Shown here one piece after another: positions 45,605-56,638 of a stretch of 64,000 nt of DNA. Under the pieces are notes generated by a model. The model was not told the DNA's origin and searched no databases. It was given only the letters and a program-made list of their open reading frames with translations. The stretch spans positions 558,001 to 622,000 of the forward strand of contig BCJJ01000021.1 in NCBI GenBank assembly GCA_039545355.1, given 5' to 3'. The stretch is from Trichosporon coremiiforme (Eukaryota; Basidiomycota; Tremellomycetes; Trichosporonales; Trichosporonaceae). Position numbers and translations under genes: made by a program. Every line of letters starts with the position of its first letter. Positions within the stretch are counted from its first letter, which is position 1.

Positions 45605-46556
45605 ATGCCCGGATTGAAAGAGTGAGCTAGTCCCCGAGGTTGAGAGCTGACCCATAGGCAAGCGCTCTATTTGGATCCTTCGATCCGTGACTGGGTCCTG
45701 ATCCCAATCACGCTGATCATGGTCCTGGTCGGCTTGCTGCGACACTACGTGACGATGCTGCTGAATAGCCCGCCGAAGAAGCAGCCGGTGGCAGCGGTGC
45801 GCGAACAGCGCTGTTTGATGCGCTCGCAATTGCTGCGTGCATCGGCGCCGCTGTCGCCGCTCGACTCGGCGTTGTTCCGCTCCTTCGTCACGTCGAACGG
45901 CCAGGCGCTCACCAGCGGAGAGTACCTTCGCCCCAAGCCAAAGGACCAGGAGCAGCAGATGCCGTTCGGAGACCCGACCCAGATGGACGGCATGATGGAC
46001 GGAATGAAGAAGCAGGCCGTCATGATGTGAGCTTGCTGGGCACTATGACAGCTGACAGCAGGGTCCCTAACATGCTCATCATGCAGTACATCAACGTGTT
46101 CTTCAGCGGATATGTCCTCAGTAGGCTTGTTGATCGTCCGCCAAGCTGACCATCAGTCAAACTCCCCTTCCCTCTGACGCTGGGATTCAAGTCCCTATTC
46201 GCGCGTGACCTCCCTCTCCCCGACCTCAGCATGCAGTGGGTTTCGGCACTGTCGTGGTACTTCTTGAACCTGTTTGGTCTCAATGGAGTGTTCAAGCTCC
46301 TTATCGGCCAGGACAATGGTGAGCTCACACACTTCTAGGCTTTTAGCTAACATCAGCTGCGACAGACAAGGGTGACATGTCAGCCATGGCCATGATGGGC
46401 GGTGCTGGAGCTGCTCCTATGGCTGGCCCCGCTGCTCCCGACTTCGAGAAGATCTACCGCTCTGAGCTCGAGAACCTCGCGCTCACTGAGGAACTGTACA
46501 ACTGGGTTGCGACGGGTGTCGAGGACCGTGTGCTGCAGCGCTACGCTAAGGCATAG
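45605..46556 (+). CDS. EMC3: ER membrane protein complex subunit 3
   Basis: Core insertase subunit of the EMC, related to the YidC/Oxa1/Get1 group, which inserts tail-anchored and multipass proteins into the ER. The first exon is only 17 nt (MPGLKE), joined to QALYLDPSIRDWVLIPITL. TM1 is WVLIPITLIMVLVGLLRHYV. A cytosolic coil with EQRCLMRSQLLR and a Met-rich loop (QMDGMMDGMKKQAVMM) follow, then MLIMQYINVFFSGYVL, LPFPLTLGFKSLF, and WVSALSWYFLNLFGLNGVFKLL, the EMC3 signature helix pair. The C-terminus has YRSELENLALTEELYNWVATGVEDRVL. Four short introns. Its 3' end is 55 bp from the OPT transporter stop (convergent). Confidence 0.94.
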
Positions 46557-46611
46557 ATAGATGGATGAGTGTAGGTGATATGAATAGAGTCTATGACAGT
46601 TCTGCATACAT

Positions 46612-48973
46612 CTAGCAACCTCCTGTGCAGTATCCTCCTCCGCCGAGGCTGCAGCCCCAGCAGTTCAAAGCGTGGTAGCCCTGGGACGTGAGCGTCAGCG
46701 TCACGATGCTGAGCACACCCTCGCCGAGCACAAAGCCACTCGCGAGCACGATCCAGAACAACGGTGTCTCGCCACCTGTCCTGCGTCCAGCACGGTACGC
46801 GATGTAGCCACCGATGAGACGGGCGAGGGAGAAGCTCGGTGTGTTGAGGAAGCCAATCGCGAAAGCGATGCCGGAGGGGAGGTAACTCATGTTAGCTGCG
46901 AAGGCAGGGGCAAGGTGTGCAATACGCGGCTGCATGATCTTGAGACCGGCGATAAGACCGAACACACCACCGAACACAACCATGAACGGCACAACGTGCG
47001 ACGGCAGTGTGCCGTTGTTCAGCAGGCGGGCGAGGTTCAGCCACACGCCTGCTGATGGAACAGCAAACTCAGGCCCAGGGATCTGGTACACGCTTGTGTA
47101 GAACTTGTACCCGGCAGCGGAGATGAAGACGGACGCGAGTGAGCCAATCATCTGACCGTAGAACTGCGAGCGCGGAGCGGCGCGCAGCAGGTCACCCGTC
47201 TTCAGATCCTGCATCAGGTCACCTGCCTGCTGGGCTCCCCCCTCAGCGACACCACCAGCGATTACGTTTGCCACAACGTTCCCGGGCTGCAGCACCGCGA
47301 AGAGCAGCTGGCTGATCTTGCCAATGCCGGAAACCTGTCATCAGCTTGACTCATCGGAAACCAAGCTTACGGGATTAATGTCAGTCTGTCCAAGGGCACG
47401 AACACCGACTAGACTGAGGATGGATGCAAGGACGAGGCCGATCGCCGTTGCCCACGGGTGAATCCCATCAGCGCCGAACACGATCCACACGAGCACAACA
47501 CCGAGGATACCGCTTGTGGCGAGCCCAAAGGTGACCCAATTCGTGGGTACCAGTCGCTCAGGAGGCTCGTGTTCAGGCTCGTCTTCCCTAGGCAAGTCAT
47601 AGTACCCGTCGCTCTCAGCCGCATTCGCGCCTTCGAACTGGCGCGCCTCCTGATACATCTTCCCTTGGTTCAGAGCGTCCTTGATGTACGAGTATGTCAG
47701 AGGAGCAAGGGAGATGAGACTCTCTGCGATCATAATGGCCAATGCAACCCAAAGCTGATGTCAGCTACCGCATCAGAAGTTTGCAGCTCTTACGATCCAG
47801 CCTCGAGCGCCGTTGGTGGTAGACCCAACTGAGCCAGGTGCCCATCCAGCGTTCTTTGATAGAGGAGACAAAACAGCCCAGCCAACAACCATGCCGATGT
47901 TCATGGCGACTGTGACAGGGAAGCCCATGATGATGCCCTGGCCGACGTAGGACAGGGAAGGTGTGAACCACCACATCCATTTGGCAGCAAGGCTGACGCC
48001 AAACGGTGTGCTCAGGATGTCAAACACTGGAATGGCGAATGTGACCGGGTACATGAAGCTAAGTAGCTGACGGGTTAGCATCGCTCACAGACTTGAAACC
48101 GACCGTCATGGCACCGGACGCGACGAAGCTCCAGCCGAGGGCTCGCCACCCCGAGCCATTCAGAAGCTCCTCAACATCCTTGTTGCACTCCTCGTTGATC
48201 TCCTCGTTGGGCTCAGTGGGAATACGGTGGTATGGTCCATTGCCTGGATTGAGGCCCTGACTCGGCGGCGGCTCCTTGTGGAGGAGAGCAATGAGCTGAG
48301 CCGTAGCGGTACCGGAGGGAAAAACAAGCTTCTCCTTGACGATGACTTGCCTTCGCAGTGGGACAGCGAGAAACACGCCAAAGAACGCGACACCGAGACA
48401 CCACAGAACAAGCTGGATGTAGGTCAGGTGGATCGGCTGCCGACCGTCTTCCTCTGGTGTCATCATGCCCAGCGCAGGGATAATGCCGACCAGGCCAGCG
48501 GCAAGAGGCATCGTCCCTGTCGCCACTGCGGTCGTCTGAAGCACGACATTCTCTTGAACGGTCAAGGGGCTCGTGTTCGGGAACAGGCGGGGAAGAAGAG
48601 GAAAGATCTTGAAAATGGCAAAGCCAAGGAGTGCCGACTGGAGTGACATCATGGAGACCCAGCCTGATGTCAGACCAATGGCCGGCCGTCGACTCATCTG
48701 TGAGCTGCTCACCTGTCTGAAGGCCGAAGTAGATATTCGTCATGCAGAGAATCACTCCCACTCCCAGTCCAACTAGAACAGCACGCCAGGTAAAGTCACC
48801 CTGTACAACGGGCTCCTCACCGTACAGCACTGCATCGTCTTCCTCGTTCGCCGGAATGTTGCATCTGAGCCCTCGATCGGAGGGACTTGATCTGGTGTTA
48901 GCTTTGTTGCAGAGCCCATCAGTTTCTTCAAGATGCCCAATACGAAATAATCAGATACTCACACGGGGTTCAT
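46612..48973 (-). CDS. OPT-family oligopeptide/metal-chelate transporter
   Basis: Polytopic transporter of the oligopeptide family (OPT/YSL superfamily). The first exon is 11 nt (MNPV), joined to SSPSDRGLRCNIPANEEDD. Membrane segments begin with FTWRAVLVGLGVGVILCMTNIYFGLQTG. Further family stretches are SLQSALLGFAIFKIF, QENVVLQTTAVATGTMP, and KLVFPSGTATAQLIALLH, in which FPSGTATA is an OPT hallmark. Also SYVGQGIIMGFPVTVAMNIGMVVGW, QPGNVVANVIAGGVAEGGAQQAGDLMQDLKTG and SYLPSGIAFAIGF. It ends in a Cys/Gly-rich tail (CWGCSLGGGGYCTGGC), unusual and possibly metal-interacting. About five short introns. Whether the cargo is peptide or metal-siderophore cannot be told. It shares a 177-bp promoter with APC10. 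Confidence 0.92.
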
Positions 48974-49150
48974 GTCAACATGCGTCTGTTTGTTGGGCAA
49001 GTGGGGAGATGTGGAGATGTCAGGGGGCCGCTTTCGTCACTCCATCTCGCCATCGTTACGCCGATCAGTTGTCACCGAAGCGGCGACCATCTCCGGAGAT
49101 TACCGATTTGAAGTCATGACTAATCACCCTATCTGCCTCCGCTAATCACC
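48974..49150. promoter_or_regulatory. 177-bp bidirectional promoter OPT/APC10 with two CTAATCACC sites
   Basis: CTAATCACC at 49120-49128 and again at 49142-49150, the second touching the APC10 ATG. No TATA box. If APC10 starts at the inner ATG 49250 the shared region grows to 276 bp. Confidence 0.5.
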
Positions 49151-50000
49151 ATGAGCACCCGAGCGTGGTTGTTGACAAATGTAACGAGCGTCCCAAGTCA
49201 CCTCCACCTAACCGACCACTGCTCAGCGCCAGCACCGCTTGTCCATGCAATGTCCGAGACGGTACGTTACGACCAGCTCCCGGACCTGGGACGGCTTGCG
49301 CACTGGTCCGTCTCGAGCCACAAGTATGGCTTCGGTGTCGAGAACCTGCGCGATGGAAACGAGAACACATTCTGGCAGTGAGTCCTCAGCTTCATACTCT
49401 GCACTCTGTGTGGTTAGCTGATGTCAGATCCGAGGGCCCACAACCGCACACGATCGACCTGTCATTTCCGAAACGTGTCTTCATCTCGTGCATCGCACTC
49501 CTGACAAGTCATCCGCGTGATGATAGCTACACCCCTAGCCGCATCTCCGTCAAGGCTGGCACAGGTGTGCATGACCTGCAGGAGGTATGTTCAGCTTGGA
49601 ATGTGGTGCCATGAAGCTGACACGATAGGTGCGCTATGAGGAGTTCGACAAGCCGAACGGATGGATTCTGATCTCACTCCGACCAATGGACAGTGGCGAC
49701 GAGGAGGGCGCAGTCGAGGGCCCGCCGATCCCGGCGCACCACCTCCGTGTTGTCATCGTCGCGAACCACCTTAACGGAAAGGATACACATGTCCGTGGCT
49801 TGAAGGTCTTTGGGCCGATAAAGTGGGTCGGAGGACAGCTGCTGGTTGTTCTTTCGTAGCTGACAAACAGTCCCCAGCCAACAGTCATTGAGCCTGAAGA
49901 GGAAGGCTTCCCGTCCGGCATGACACTGGTAGAGCTGGGCCACGACGGCCTCAGCGACTTCACGAGCACAGAGTTCAAACAGCACATGACGATCCGATAG
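49151..50000 (+). CDS. APC10: Anaphase-promoting complex subunit 10 (DOC1)
   Basis: Substrate-recognition subunit of the APC/C ubiquitin ligase, forming part of the D-box receptor with a coactivator. The DOC jelly-roll domain is visible: LGRLAHWSVSSHKYGFGVENLRD, NENTFWQ joined to SEGPQPHTIDLSF, ISCIALL, YTPSRISVKAGTG, and LRVVIVANHLNGKDTHVRGLKVFGP. The protein ends in QHMTIR, keeping the C-terminal Ile-Arg tail that docks to APC3. Two in-frame ATGs are possible (49151 and 49250). The second (MSETVRYDQLPD) begins closer to the domain and may be the real start. Three short introns. Convergent with UBP14, stops 67 bp apart. Confidence 0.94.
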
Positions 50001-50066
50001 CCCAAAATCTTTCCACTGTAACTATAATGCATGCACACTTCTGACACTGTATTGAAAAAGAACCCT

Positions 50067-52775
50067 CTAGACACGCTCATAGACGTAGAGGTACGCGAGA
50101 GAGCGCATCTCCTCGCCGCCACCAGGAGGCGCGCACACGATCTTCTCGTCGTTGAAGAGCACCCACTCGTCCTCCTTCTCGTCTGTGACACCCTTCTGCG
50201 GCTGCCTAATCGTCGCGACGTAGTGTCCCGAGTGCACCGAGGGACCCTTGTGCGACACGAACGCCTTCAGTCTGTAATTGGCAGGCAGGGGCATGCCGCC
50301 GACGTCCGCCTCAGCACTGGGTGCAGAGCCCGAAGCTGCCGCAGGGTTCTCATCGTCACCCTGGTCATCAGGATGACTGAAGAGCCACTCAACGGCGTGC
50401 TCTGCGTTGCTGTTAGACTCGCGCAGCGCCTTGCGTGCCTGGGCGGGGGTGAAGCCCATCTCGGACAGCATCATGATCTGCTCCTGGGATGGCTCGGTGG
50501 CACCTCCAGAGCTGTCAGCGCTTGGGATCGGGGTGTCGATGTCGGGGTCATCCATGTGCTCGAAGAGCCAGGCTGTGGCCATCTCTGTATCGTTGCCGCC
50601 AGTCGCGAGCAGAGCCTTCTGGCAGCGGACGGTTGGGAAGCCCATAGCTTCCAGCTGCGACATGGCAATGGGGTCGAATTGCGTTGCAGCGGCTGGCGCG
50701 GCGTCAATGTCGAGCTCCTCCTCACCCAGCTGGCGACCGGTGCCATGGAACTTGTCCAGATTCAATGAGTCCGGAGCCTGCACAGGCACGTCGAGCTTCG
50801 TTGGAAGCCAGTTCACGAGCTGGAACTTTTTCATGTGCAGCACGAGAAGCTCGGGATACGTCTTGAACTTGGTGGTACTGAAGTCAGTTTGCAGTGCATC
50901 GCGGAAGCACTCACGTCTCAGCACGAACACGCTTGCTGCAGGTTCCGCAGGCGTAGTCAGTCAGCTCCTCAGGAGCACAGAGCGCCTCAATGCACGACTC
51001 AAGAGTGACAAGCTTGAACATCTTCTTGCCGTCTTCAGTGACGCCCGTCTCCTCAGCCTCGACAGGAAGACTGACGAGATCGACACTGTCGACCTTGTAT
51101 CCGACCTTCTTGCACTCGTTGCACTGCAGGCGCTGCTCCATGCCAAACCTCAACGCATCAGTCGCCTCGCTGCTCTCCGGGCGACCCTGGCTCTTCGCCT
51201 CCTGGCGAAGGCGAGAGAGCAGGTGGCCGAGGAATTCCTCTGAGTCCTGCTGGCGCATCGTCGAGAACTCCGCATGACCCTTGCCAATGAGAGCCTTGAA
51301 CTGAGTGGGACGTATGCCATCTTGGAACTTTGGCTCCTCATTAACCTCAAACTCGGAGTTGGCAGGAGGCAGCGCCTTGGCCAGCTTGGAGTAGCGGCCA
51401 GACAGGAGGCCATCAGCGATCTTAAGCATCTGACACTCGAGACAGTCCGCAGGTAGCTTGTCGCACGTTTGTGGGTGCGCCATGGCAGCCTCAGTGTAGT
51501 ACCGCTGGTGGAATGTGGGGATTGAGAACAGGGTCTGGAGAATCGACGCCATGTAGCAGCTGTTTCCGAGATTCTTGAAGCCAGTGAGACCCTTGCCAAA
51601 CAACGGCTTGAGTTCCTTGCCATCGTCACCAGTCATGGAGAAGTCAAACTTGAGGTTGTGCTCGAGTTGCTGGAAGTTAGTCTCACTATGTGTCGATCTA
51701 ACTTACCAGCTCAGTCATGGATTTCTCAGTCTTGGACTGATCGAGGACGTTGATGCCAAACGTTCGGAGATGGTTAGCCAGATCAGGGTCGATCTTGGCA
51801 TCATCGCACGAGTAGCAGTAGATGTCTGTGATCAGTGCCCTTCCCCAGTGTGACCCACCTGCAGTGCCCTCAGGGGTGATGGTGCCAAGCTTGACACCAA
51901 GAGGATGTCCGGTGTCCTTGAAGTGCTGGAGAGCATGGCCGTTGCCACCAATTCCGCCATACTGCTGACGACCGCAGTTGGTGAGGCCGCAAGTGAGACA
52001 GAGCCAGAGGTTGGACTTGAGATCACATTCGGTGCACTGGCTAGGAACTGATAGGTCAGCTGAGCAGTGATATGTGAATAGCTCTACACATACCCTCACC
52101 CGGGGTGATCAGAGGGATCTGCTCGAGAGTTAAAGCATGCTCGCAGGGGATGATCTCCTCCTCCCAAGCCTTGACCTCAGACTGCTGAGCTGAAGAGAGC
52201 GCCTTCATAATGCCTTCGACGGTGGCTGTAATCTGACTGTTAGTTACATTACATGGTGGACCCAGTAGCTCACTGCCAGGTTGTCAACTTGGACAGCCTC
52301 ACCAACAGGAGAGCAGCCGAAGCAGCGAACTGAACTACTGTAGTCATACGTCTCCTTGTCGGACGGAGCAGAGATAGCGAGCTTCTTCATGGGAGGCTCA
52401 GAGTTGTCCTACATGTCAACCTTAGAGCTCACATTGCAGCAACACTTACACGTTTCTTCTGCACCTTCCGTGTACGCTTGATGACTACGCCGAGCGGGTG
52501 GTTCTTCTTCCGCGAGTGGAGGAAAGCGTGCTTACGGTCCTCGCCAAAGCAGCCTCCGTTAAAGCATTGAAGACAGACGAAGACTCCATCCGGGTCATCC
52601 TACCATTAGCATGAGCTGATCACCAACACTCACTTGACCATCAAAACAGAGAGTGCACTCTTCCCTGGGTTTGTTAGCTACGACCTCAGGCGTTGGTAGC
52701 TCACCTGTGCACTTGTTGCGACGGAGAAGGGCGCTTGAGTGACGACGCCAGAGCCTCAACGTGAGAACATGTCAT
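50067..52775 (-). CDS. UBP14: Ubiquitin C-terminal hydrolase UBP14/USP5 (isopeptidase T)
   Basis: Disassembles free polyubiquitin chains to recycle ubiquitin. Starts MTCSHVEALASSLKRPSPSQ. A variant zinc finger (ECTLCFDGQ, CLQCFNGGCFG) is followed by the ZnF-UBP that reads the free ubiquitin tail (CTECDLKSNLWLCLTCG, CGRQQYGGIGGNGHALQHF). The catalytic domain opens GLTGFKNLGNSCYMASILQ with the nucleophile Cys and closes VHSGHYVATIR with the general-base His. Two UBA domains are inserted between (MSQLEAMGFPTVRCQKAL, MMLSEMGFTPAQARKAL), exactly the USP5 architecture. It ends SLAYLYVYERV. About nine introns, mostly 40-60 nt. Confidence 0.96.
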
Positions 52776-53340
52776 CGTGTCGTTATTGCTGAACAATCAA
52801 CCTGCAACTTGTCAACAGACGGCCTCGCGGGTCGAGGCAGTTTGACGTCATGCGCCACGTGTTATGGAGTCACGTGCATGAGAGAGGGGGCGAAGATAGA
52901 GCCAAGATCTTGCCAGCAAGTTGCCGATCAGCCGCCTATTAACATCGGGACTCAACCCGCCGGGCACATGCTTCAAGCAAGAAGACCGTCGGGGAACGCT
53001 ATCAGTTTGGTAACCTCAGCTGTCTGCAGCTTGGAAGATGAGTAAGAAGAAAACGATCGGTACCAAAAGTCGGCAAGATAACACTTTCACTGTTGTAGAG
53101 TGGTAGCGGATTTGGCGGGAACTGGCAAGGACCGGGGCCGAGCGGCTGCCCAGAACGACGTCACACATTCACCTGATCGACGTAGTTACGATCCGACTCA
53201 AAGCTCTCACGATGTCCGACTGACCCATATAAAGAATCCTCTCGCACCACCAGAACGCCTCCACAATCATTAATACATAACTCGCTCTCACTGCCAGCTC
53301 TCATTTTCCCAGCCTTCATCACTGGTCTTTCTTCTCCGCC
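52776..53340. promoter_or_regulatory. Divergent promoter UBP14/NmrA-like, with TATA box
   Basis: 565 bp. CATATAAAG near 53226-53234 sits about 110 bp before the NmrA-like ATG, with a C/T-rich leader after it. Nothing resembling TATA lies near UBP14. Confidence 0.5.
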
Positions 53341-54474
53341 ATGTCATCTTCAGGCAATGAGAAGCCTATCATGGTTACCGGTGCTACCGGAAAGCAGGGA
53401 GGCGCTGTAGTCGATGCCCTCCTCGCTCTCAACGACCCCAACATTACTATCCTCGCCGTGACCCGCAATCCTGAGTCCGAGACCTCGCAGAAGCTCATGG
53501 CCAAGTCGAAGCAGATCCGCCTCATCCGCGGCGACCTCAACAACACATCGCTTTCATACGAGAACGCCAAGTTTGAGTCCCCCAACGGAAAGATCTGGGG
53601 TGTTTTCAGCGTGCAGTCCATGGGTATGGGAGTTAAGACCGAGGAGGCCGAGACCGCCGAGGAGACGAAGCAGGGCATGGGCCTCATTGACGGTGCGATC
53701 GCCAATGACGTCAAGATGTTCGTCTACACCTCCGTTGACCGTGGCGGTGCCGAAAAGTCGTGGGACAACCCGACCTCCGTCCCGCACTTCCGCACGAAGT
53801 ACCTCATTGAGCGCTACCTCCGCTCCGAGGCGACGGGCAAGATGAACTGGACGATCCTCCGCCCCGTCATCTTCATGGACAACATCGAGAACAACCTCCC
53901 GTCCAAGATTGTCATGACCGCCATCAAGAGCTCGATCGGAAGCAAATCGATGCCGTGGATCGCCACCAAGGACATTGGTTACTTCGCCGCCCAGGCGTTC
54001 GCCGATCCCGAGAAGTACAACGGCGTCGCCATCTCCCTCGCTGGCGACGAGCTCACATTCGACCAGCTGAACGAGAAGTTCAAGAACTTCACCGGCCACG
54101 ACGTCCCGACTACGTTCAGCTTCGTCGGCTCCGCCCTCAACTGGCTCAGCAACGAGATGGGCAAGATGTGTACCTGGTTCCGTGACGAGGGATACTTCAC
54201 GCCCAACCTCCCCGAGCTCCGGTCGATTGACCCTCACCTCCTCGACTTTGACACCTGGCTCCGCCAGTACTCTGATTGGTCTCCTCAGGCCGTCGCCGCG
54301 AGGGAGGGTGGGGTCACCGCTGCGTCCGGTGTGGTCGTGGAAGAGGGCACTTCCACCACCGCCCCTCCCGGCTCTATCGACTACGTGTCGCCTAACTATA
54401 AGTACACCGACGAGCAGAAGCAGACCTACGAGCTGGGCCAGCAGGCTGCTGTCGACCAGCACCAGTCGGGTTAA
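53341..54474 (+). CDS. NmrA-like NAD(P)-binding protein, 377 aa
   Basis: Atypical short-chain dehydrogenase of the NmrA/HSCARG family; known members sense NADP(H) redox state and regulate transcription or act as reductases. An intronless frame begins MSSSGNEKPIMVTGATGKQGGAV, the Rossmann GxxGxxG. Then LRCRGD-like IRLIRGDLNN and a variable middle with VKMFVYTSVDRGGAEKSW, in which YTSVDRGG is typical. Next MNWTILRPVIFMDN, IATKDIGYFAAQAF and ISLAGDELTFDQL. The catalytic YxxxK of classical SDRs is not evident, as in NmrA. A C-terminal extension of about 45 residues after LRQYSDWSPQ is Ala/Gly/Ser/Thr-rich. A TATA box and absence of introns suggest high, inducible expression. Confidence 0.9.
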   Translation: MSSSGNEKPIMVTGATGKQGGAVVDALLALNDPNITILAVTRNPESETSQKLMAKSKQIRLIRGDLNNTSLSYENAKFESPNGKIWGVFSVQSMGMGVKTEEAETAEETKQGMGLIDGAIANDVKMFVYTSVDRGGAEKSWDNPTSVPHFRTKYLIERYLRSEATGKMNWTILRPVIFMDNIENNLPSKIVMTAIKSSIGSKSMPWIATKDIGYFAAQAFADPEKYNGVAISLAGDELTFDQLNEKFKNFTGHDVPTTFSFVGSALNWLSNEMGKMCTWFRDEGYFTPNLPELRSIDPHLLDFDTWLRQYSDWSPQAVAAREGGVTAASGVVVEEGTSTTAPPGSIDYVSPNYKYTDEQKQTYELGQQAAVDQHQSG

Positions 54475-54881
54475 AATTAGCAAAATGTCGCAGTTGATCT
54501 GCCAGTAGTTTACACATGAGAAAATGTATGTATTGTACACGCCAAACTGCATATCAGTGCTGTCTCATCGCGCCGCTGCTCGCATGCCCGTATCATATCT
54601 CGTATCTCGTCAGAAATGACGCCCAGTGGAGGCGGTGGCGCGTGCCTCAACGATTCCGCAGGTGGTGCCCCAGGGATGGATATTGACCGCCCGCGGCTCG
54701 GGAAGGAACCACTAGACAACTGACGGTCCACTGTGACCACGAATGTTGCTTCACGATATCGTTCCTTTCCTGCATGCGGCGACCGTAACGACGCCTCGAT
54801 CCCCAGAACCCCCTTCGCCACCCGTCGTCCTTCACGGTGTCTCCCATCGAACTTCACGATCTCAACCGCGACAATCGCGAC

Positions 54882-56599
54882 ATGGAGCCAGGTCGCGGCA
54901 GCACCGAGCGCGACCCGTTACGCGACGATGCCGCCGCCATCTCCCGCGAGGCAGACGCGTATTCAATAGGTAAGCTGGCCAACTGGTGCAAGGAGCTCAC
55001 GCCAGCGTACGACTCTCACTCGCTACAGAACAGGGCAAGGGCCAGCAGACGTCTATTTCTCTCTTTCCTTATCTTCGGTCTCCTCAACAATGGTGAGCTG
55101 CCTGGTCATTATGGCCGAAGCTAACCCCAGTCCTCTACGTTATCATTCTCTCCGCTGCCCTGGACTTGGTGCCCTCGACTGTGCCGAAGGGTCTCGTTGC
55201 CTTTTTCAACATCTTCCCTGCCCTCCTGGTGAGCTACCTTCTCTCGCGCTTATAGCTGACCCTCAGGCGAAAGTGTGCTGGCCCATGATCTCTGTCGGTC
55301 AGATTCAGTACCGGCGACGAATCTTCGCCTGCACAGCCATCAGCTGGTTTGGTATCATAGTGAGCTCGTCGTCTGTTGAGCTAGCTGACATGAGATTGTC
55401 GCATTCTCCTCTAGCGTGAATCCTCGACTGTTTGGCATCTCGCTCGCGTCGTTCTCGTCCGGTCTCGGCGAGCTGACGTTTTTGCAACTGTCGACAACAT
55501 TGCCTACCAAGTCTGCATCGAAGACCGCACTCGGAGCATGGTCGAGCGGTACCGGTGCTGCCGGAATAGCGGGCGCTGGTATCTGGTGGATTCTGCGTGG
55601 TCTCGGCGTCAAGGGAGGACTCGGAATATCATCTGTAAGCTGCTTTACCTGCGTCCGAGCTAACTGTGCAGTCACTTCCTCTGTTCTTTCCTGTCACGTA
55701 CCTCTACCTCCTTCCGGCGTGGGAGAGCTTTCAATCAATCGAGTACTCGCGCCTGGGTGTGGACGACGCCGAGGCTGCCGAGGTCATGTTCGACGCGGAC
55801 GAGCCGGACATCAGGGACACATCAACGAAGCCGCTGAACGACGTCTACCTGACGCCGAGCGAGAAGTGGGCGCTCTTCAGGCCACTTGTGCTACGGTACA
55901 TGGCGCCGCTCTTTTTCGTCTACGTCGAGGAATACCTGATTAACAGCGGTGTTGCGCCGACGCTCGTCTTCCCTATGCCGACGTCTGGCCTCTGGTCGCT
56001 CCTCTTCAAGAAGCCGCGTGACTACTATCCCTTTTGGAGTCTGACCTGTAGGTTTTCAAGCGCTGCTTTGCTGACCCACCAGACCAAACGTTCGTCTTCA
56101 TTTCGCGCTCGTCGCTTTCGATGGGCCTTCCTCCGATCCCGAAGAAGTACCTCCCGCTGCCGACAATCATCCAGTTCTTCGTTCTCGTGCTCATGACGCT
56201 GCAAGCGCGGAGCTTCATCTTCTCGACCCCAGAGTACACGCCGCCGCACCCTGAGCCCTCCTCTGGCGTCGACCGCGCCATCACCGCCGTCTTCCTCTTG
56301 ACGTGCCTCGAGGGGCTGTGCGGAGGGTCCGCATACGTAACAACTTTCTACCACGTCGGGCACGAGGGCGACGACGCCGAGGACGCCGAGAGCGGGCCCG
56401 AGGGACAGAAGCGCAAGATGGAGAAGGAGTTCAGGATCGGCGCAACGGGCGCGGCCGACTCGACTGGTAAGTTGACCTGCACCTGCGCGATGGCTGACAT
56501 GCAGGCATCCTCTTCGCATCGCTTATCTCCATGCCACTCGAGGTCGCGCTGTGCAATGCCCAAGTACGACAAGGCAGGGACACGTGCCGCACATTATAG
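54882..56599 (+). CDS. BTN1: CLN3/battenin family vacuolar membrane protein
   Basis: Vacuolar/lysosomal multipass protein linked to pH and basic amino acid balance. After the acidic N-terminus (MEPGRGSTERDPLRDD) come LFLSFLIFGLLNN joined to VLYVIILSAALDLVP, the CLN3 signature. Then VAFFNIFPALL, SVNPRLFGISLASFSSGLGELTFLQLST, GAWSSGTGAAGIAGAG, LFFPVTYLYLLPAWE, YMAPLFFVYVEEYLINSGVAPTL, RDYYPFWSLTYQ and FVFISRSSLSM. It ends with GILFASLISMPLEVALCNAQV. An in-frame choice near 54968-55030 is open: read-through, or a 36-nt intron (GTAAGC...GCCAG) that would delete twelve residues before YDSHSLQNRAR. Seven or more introns of 35-55 nt. Convergent with GCD2, stops 40 bp apart. Confidence 0.93.
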
Positions 56600-56638
56600 C
56601 TATGACTGTATCACCAATGCATCTACTACACAGTCACA

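Noticed and set aside
53554..54552. 332-codon open frame on the minus strand opposite the NmrA-like gene
   Set aside because: Antisense shadow. The plus frame carries the Rossmann motif and family signatures; the minus product is Val/Leu/Arg/Glu-rich low-information sequence.
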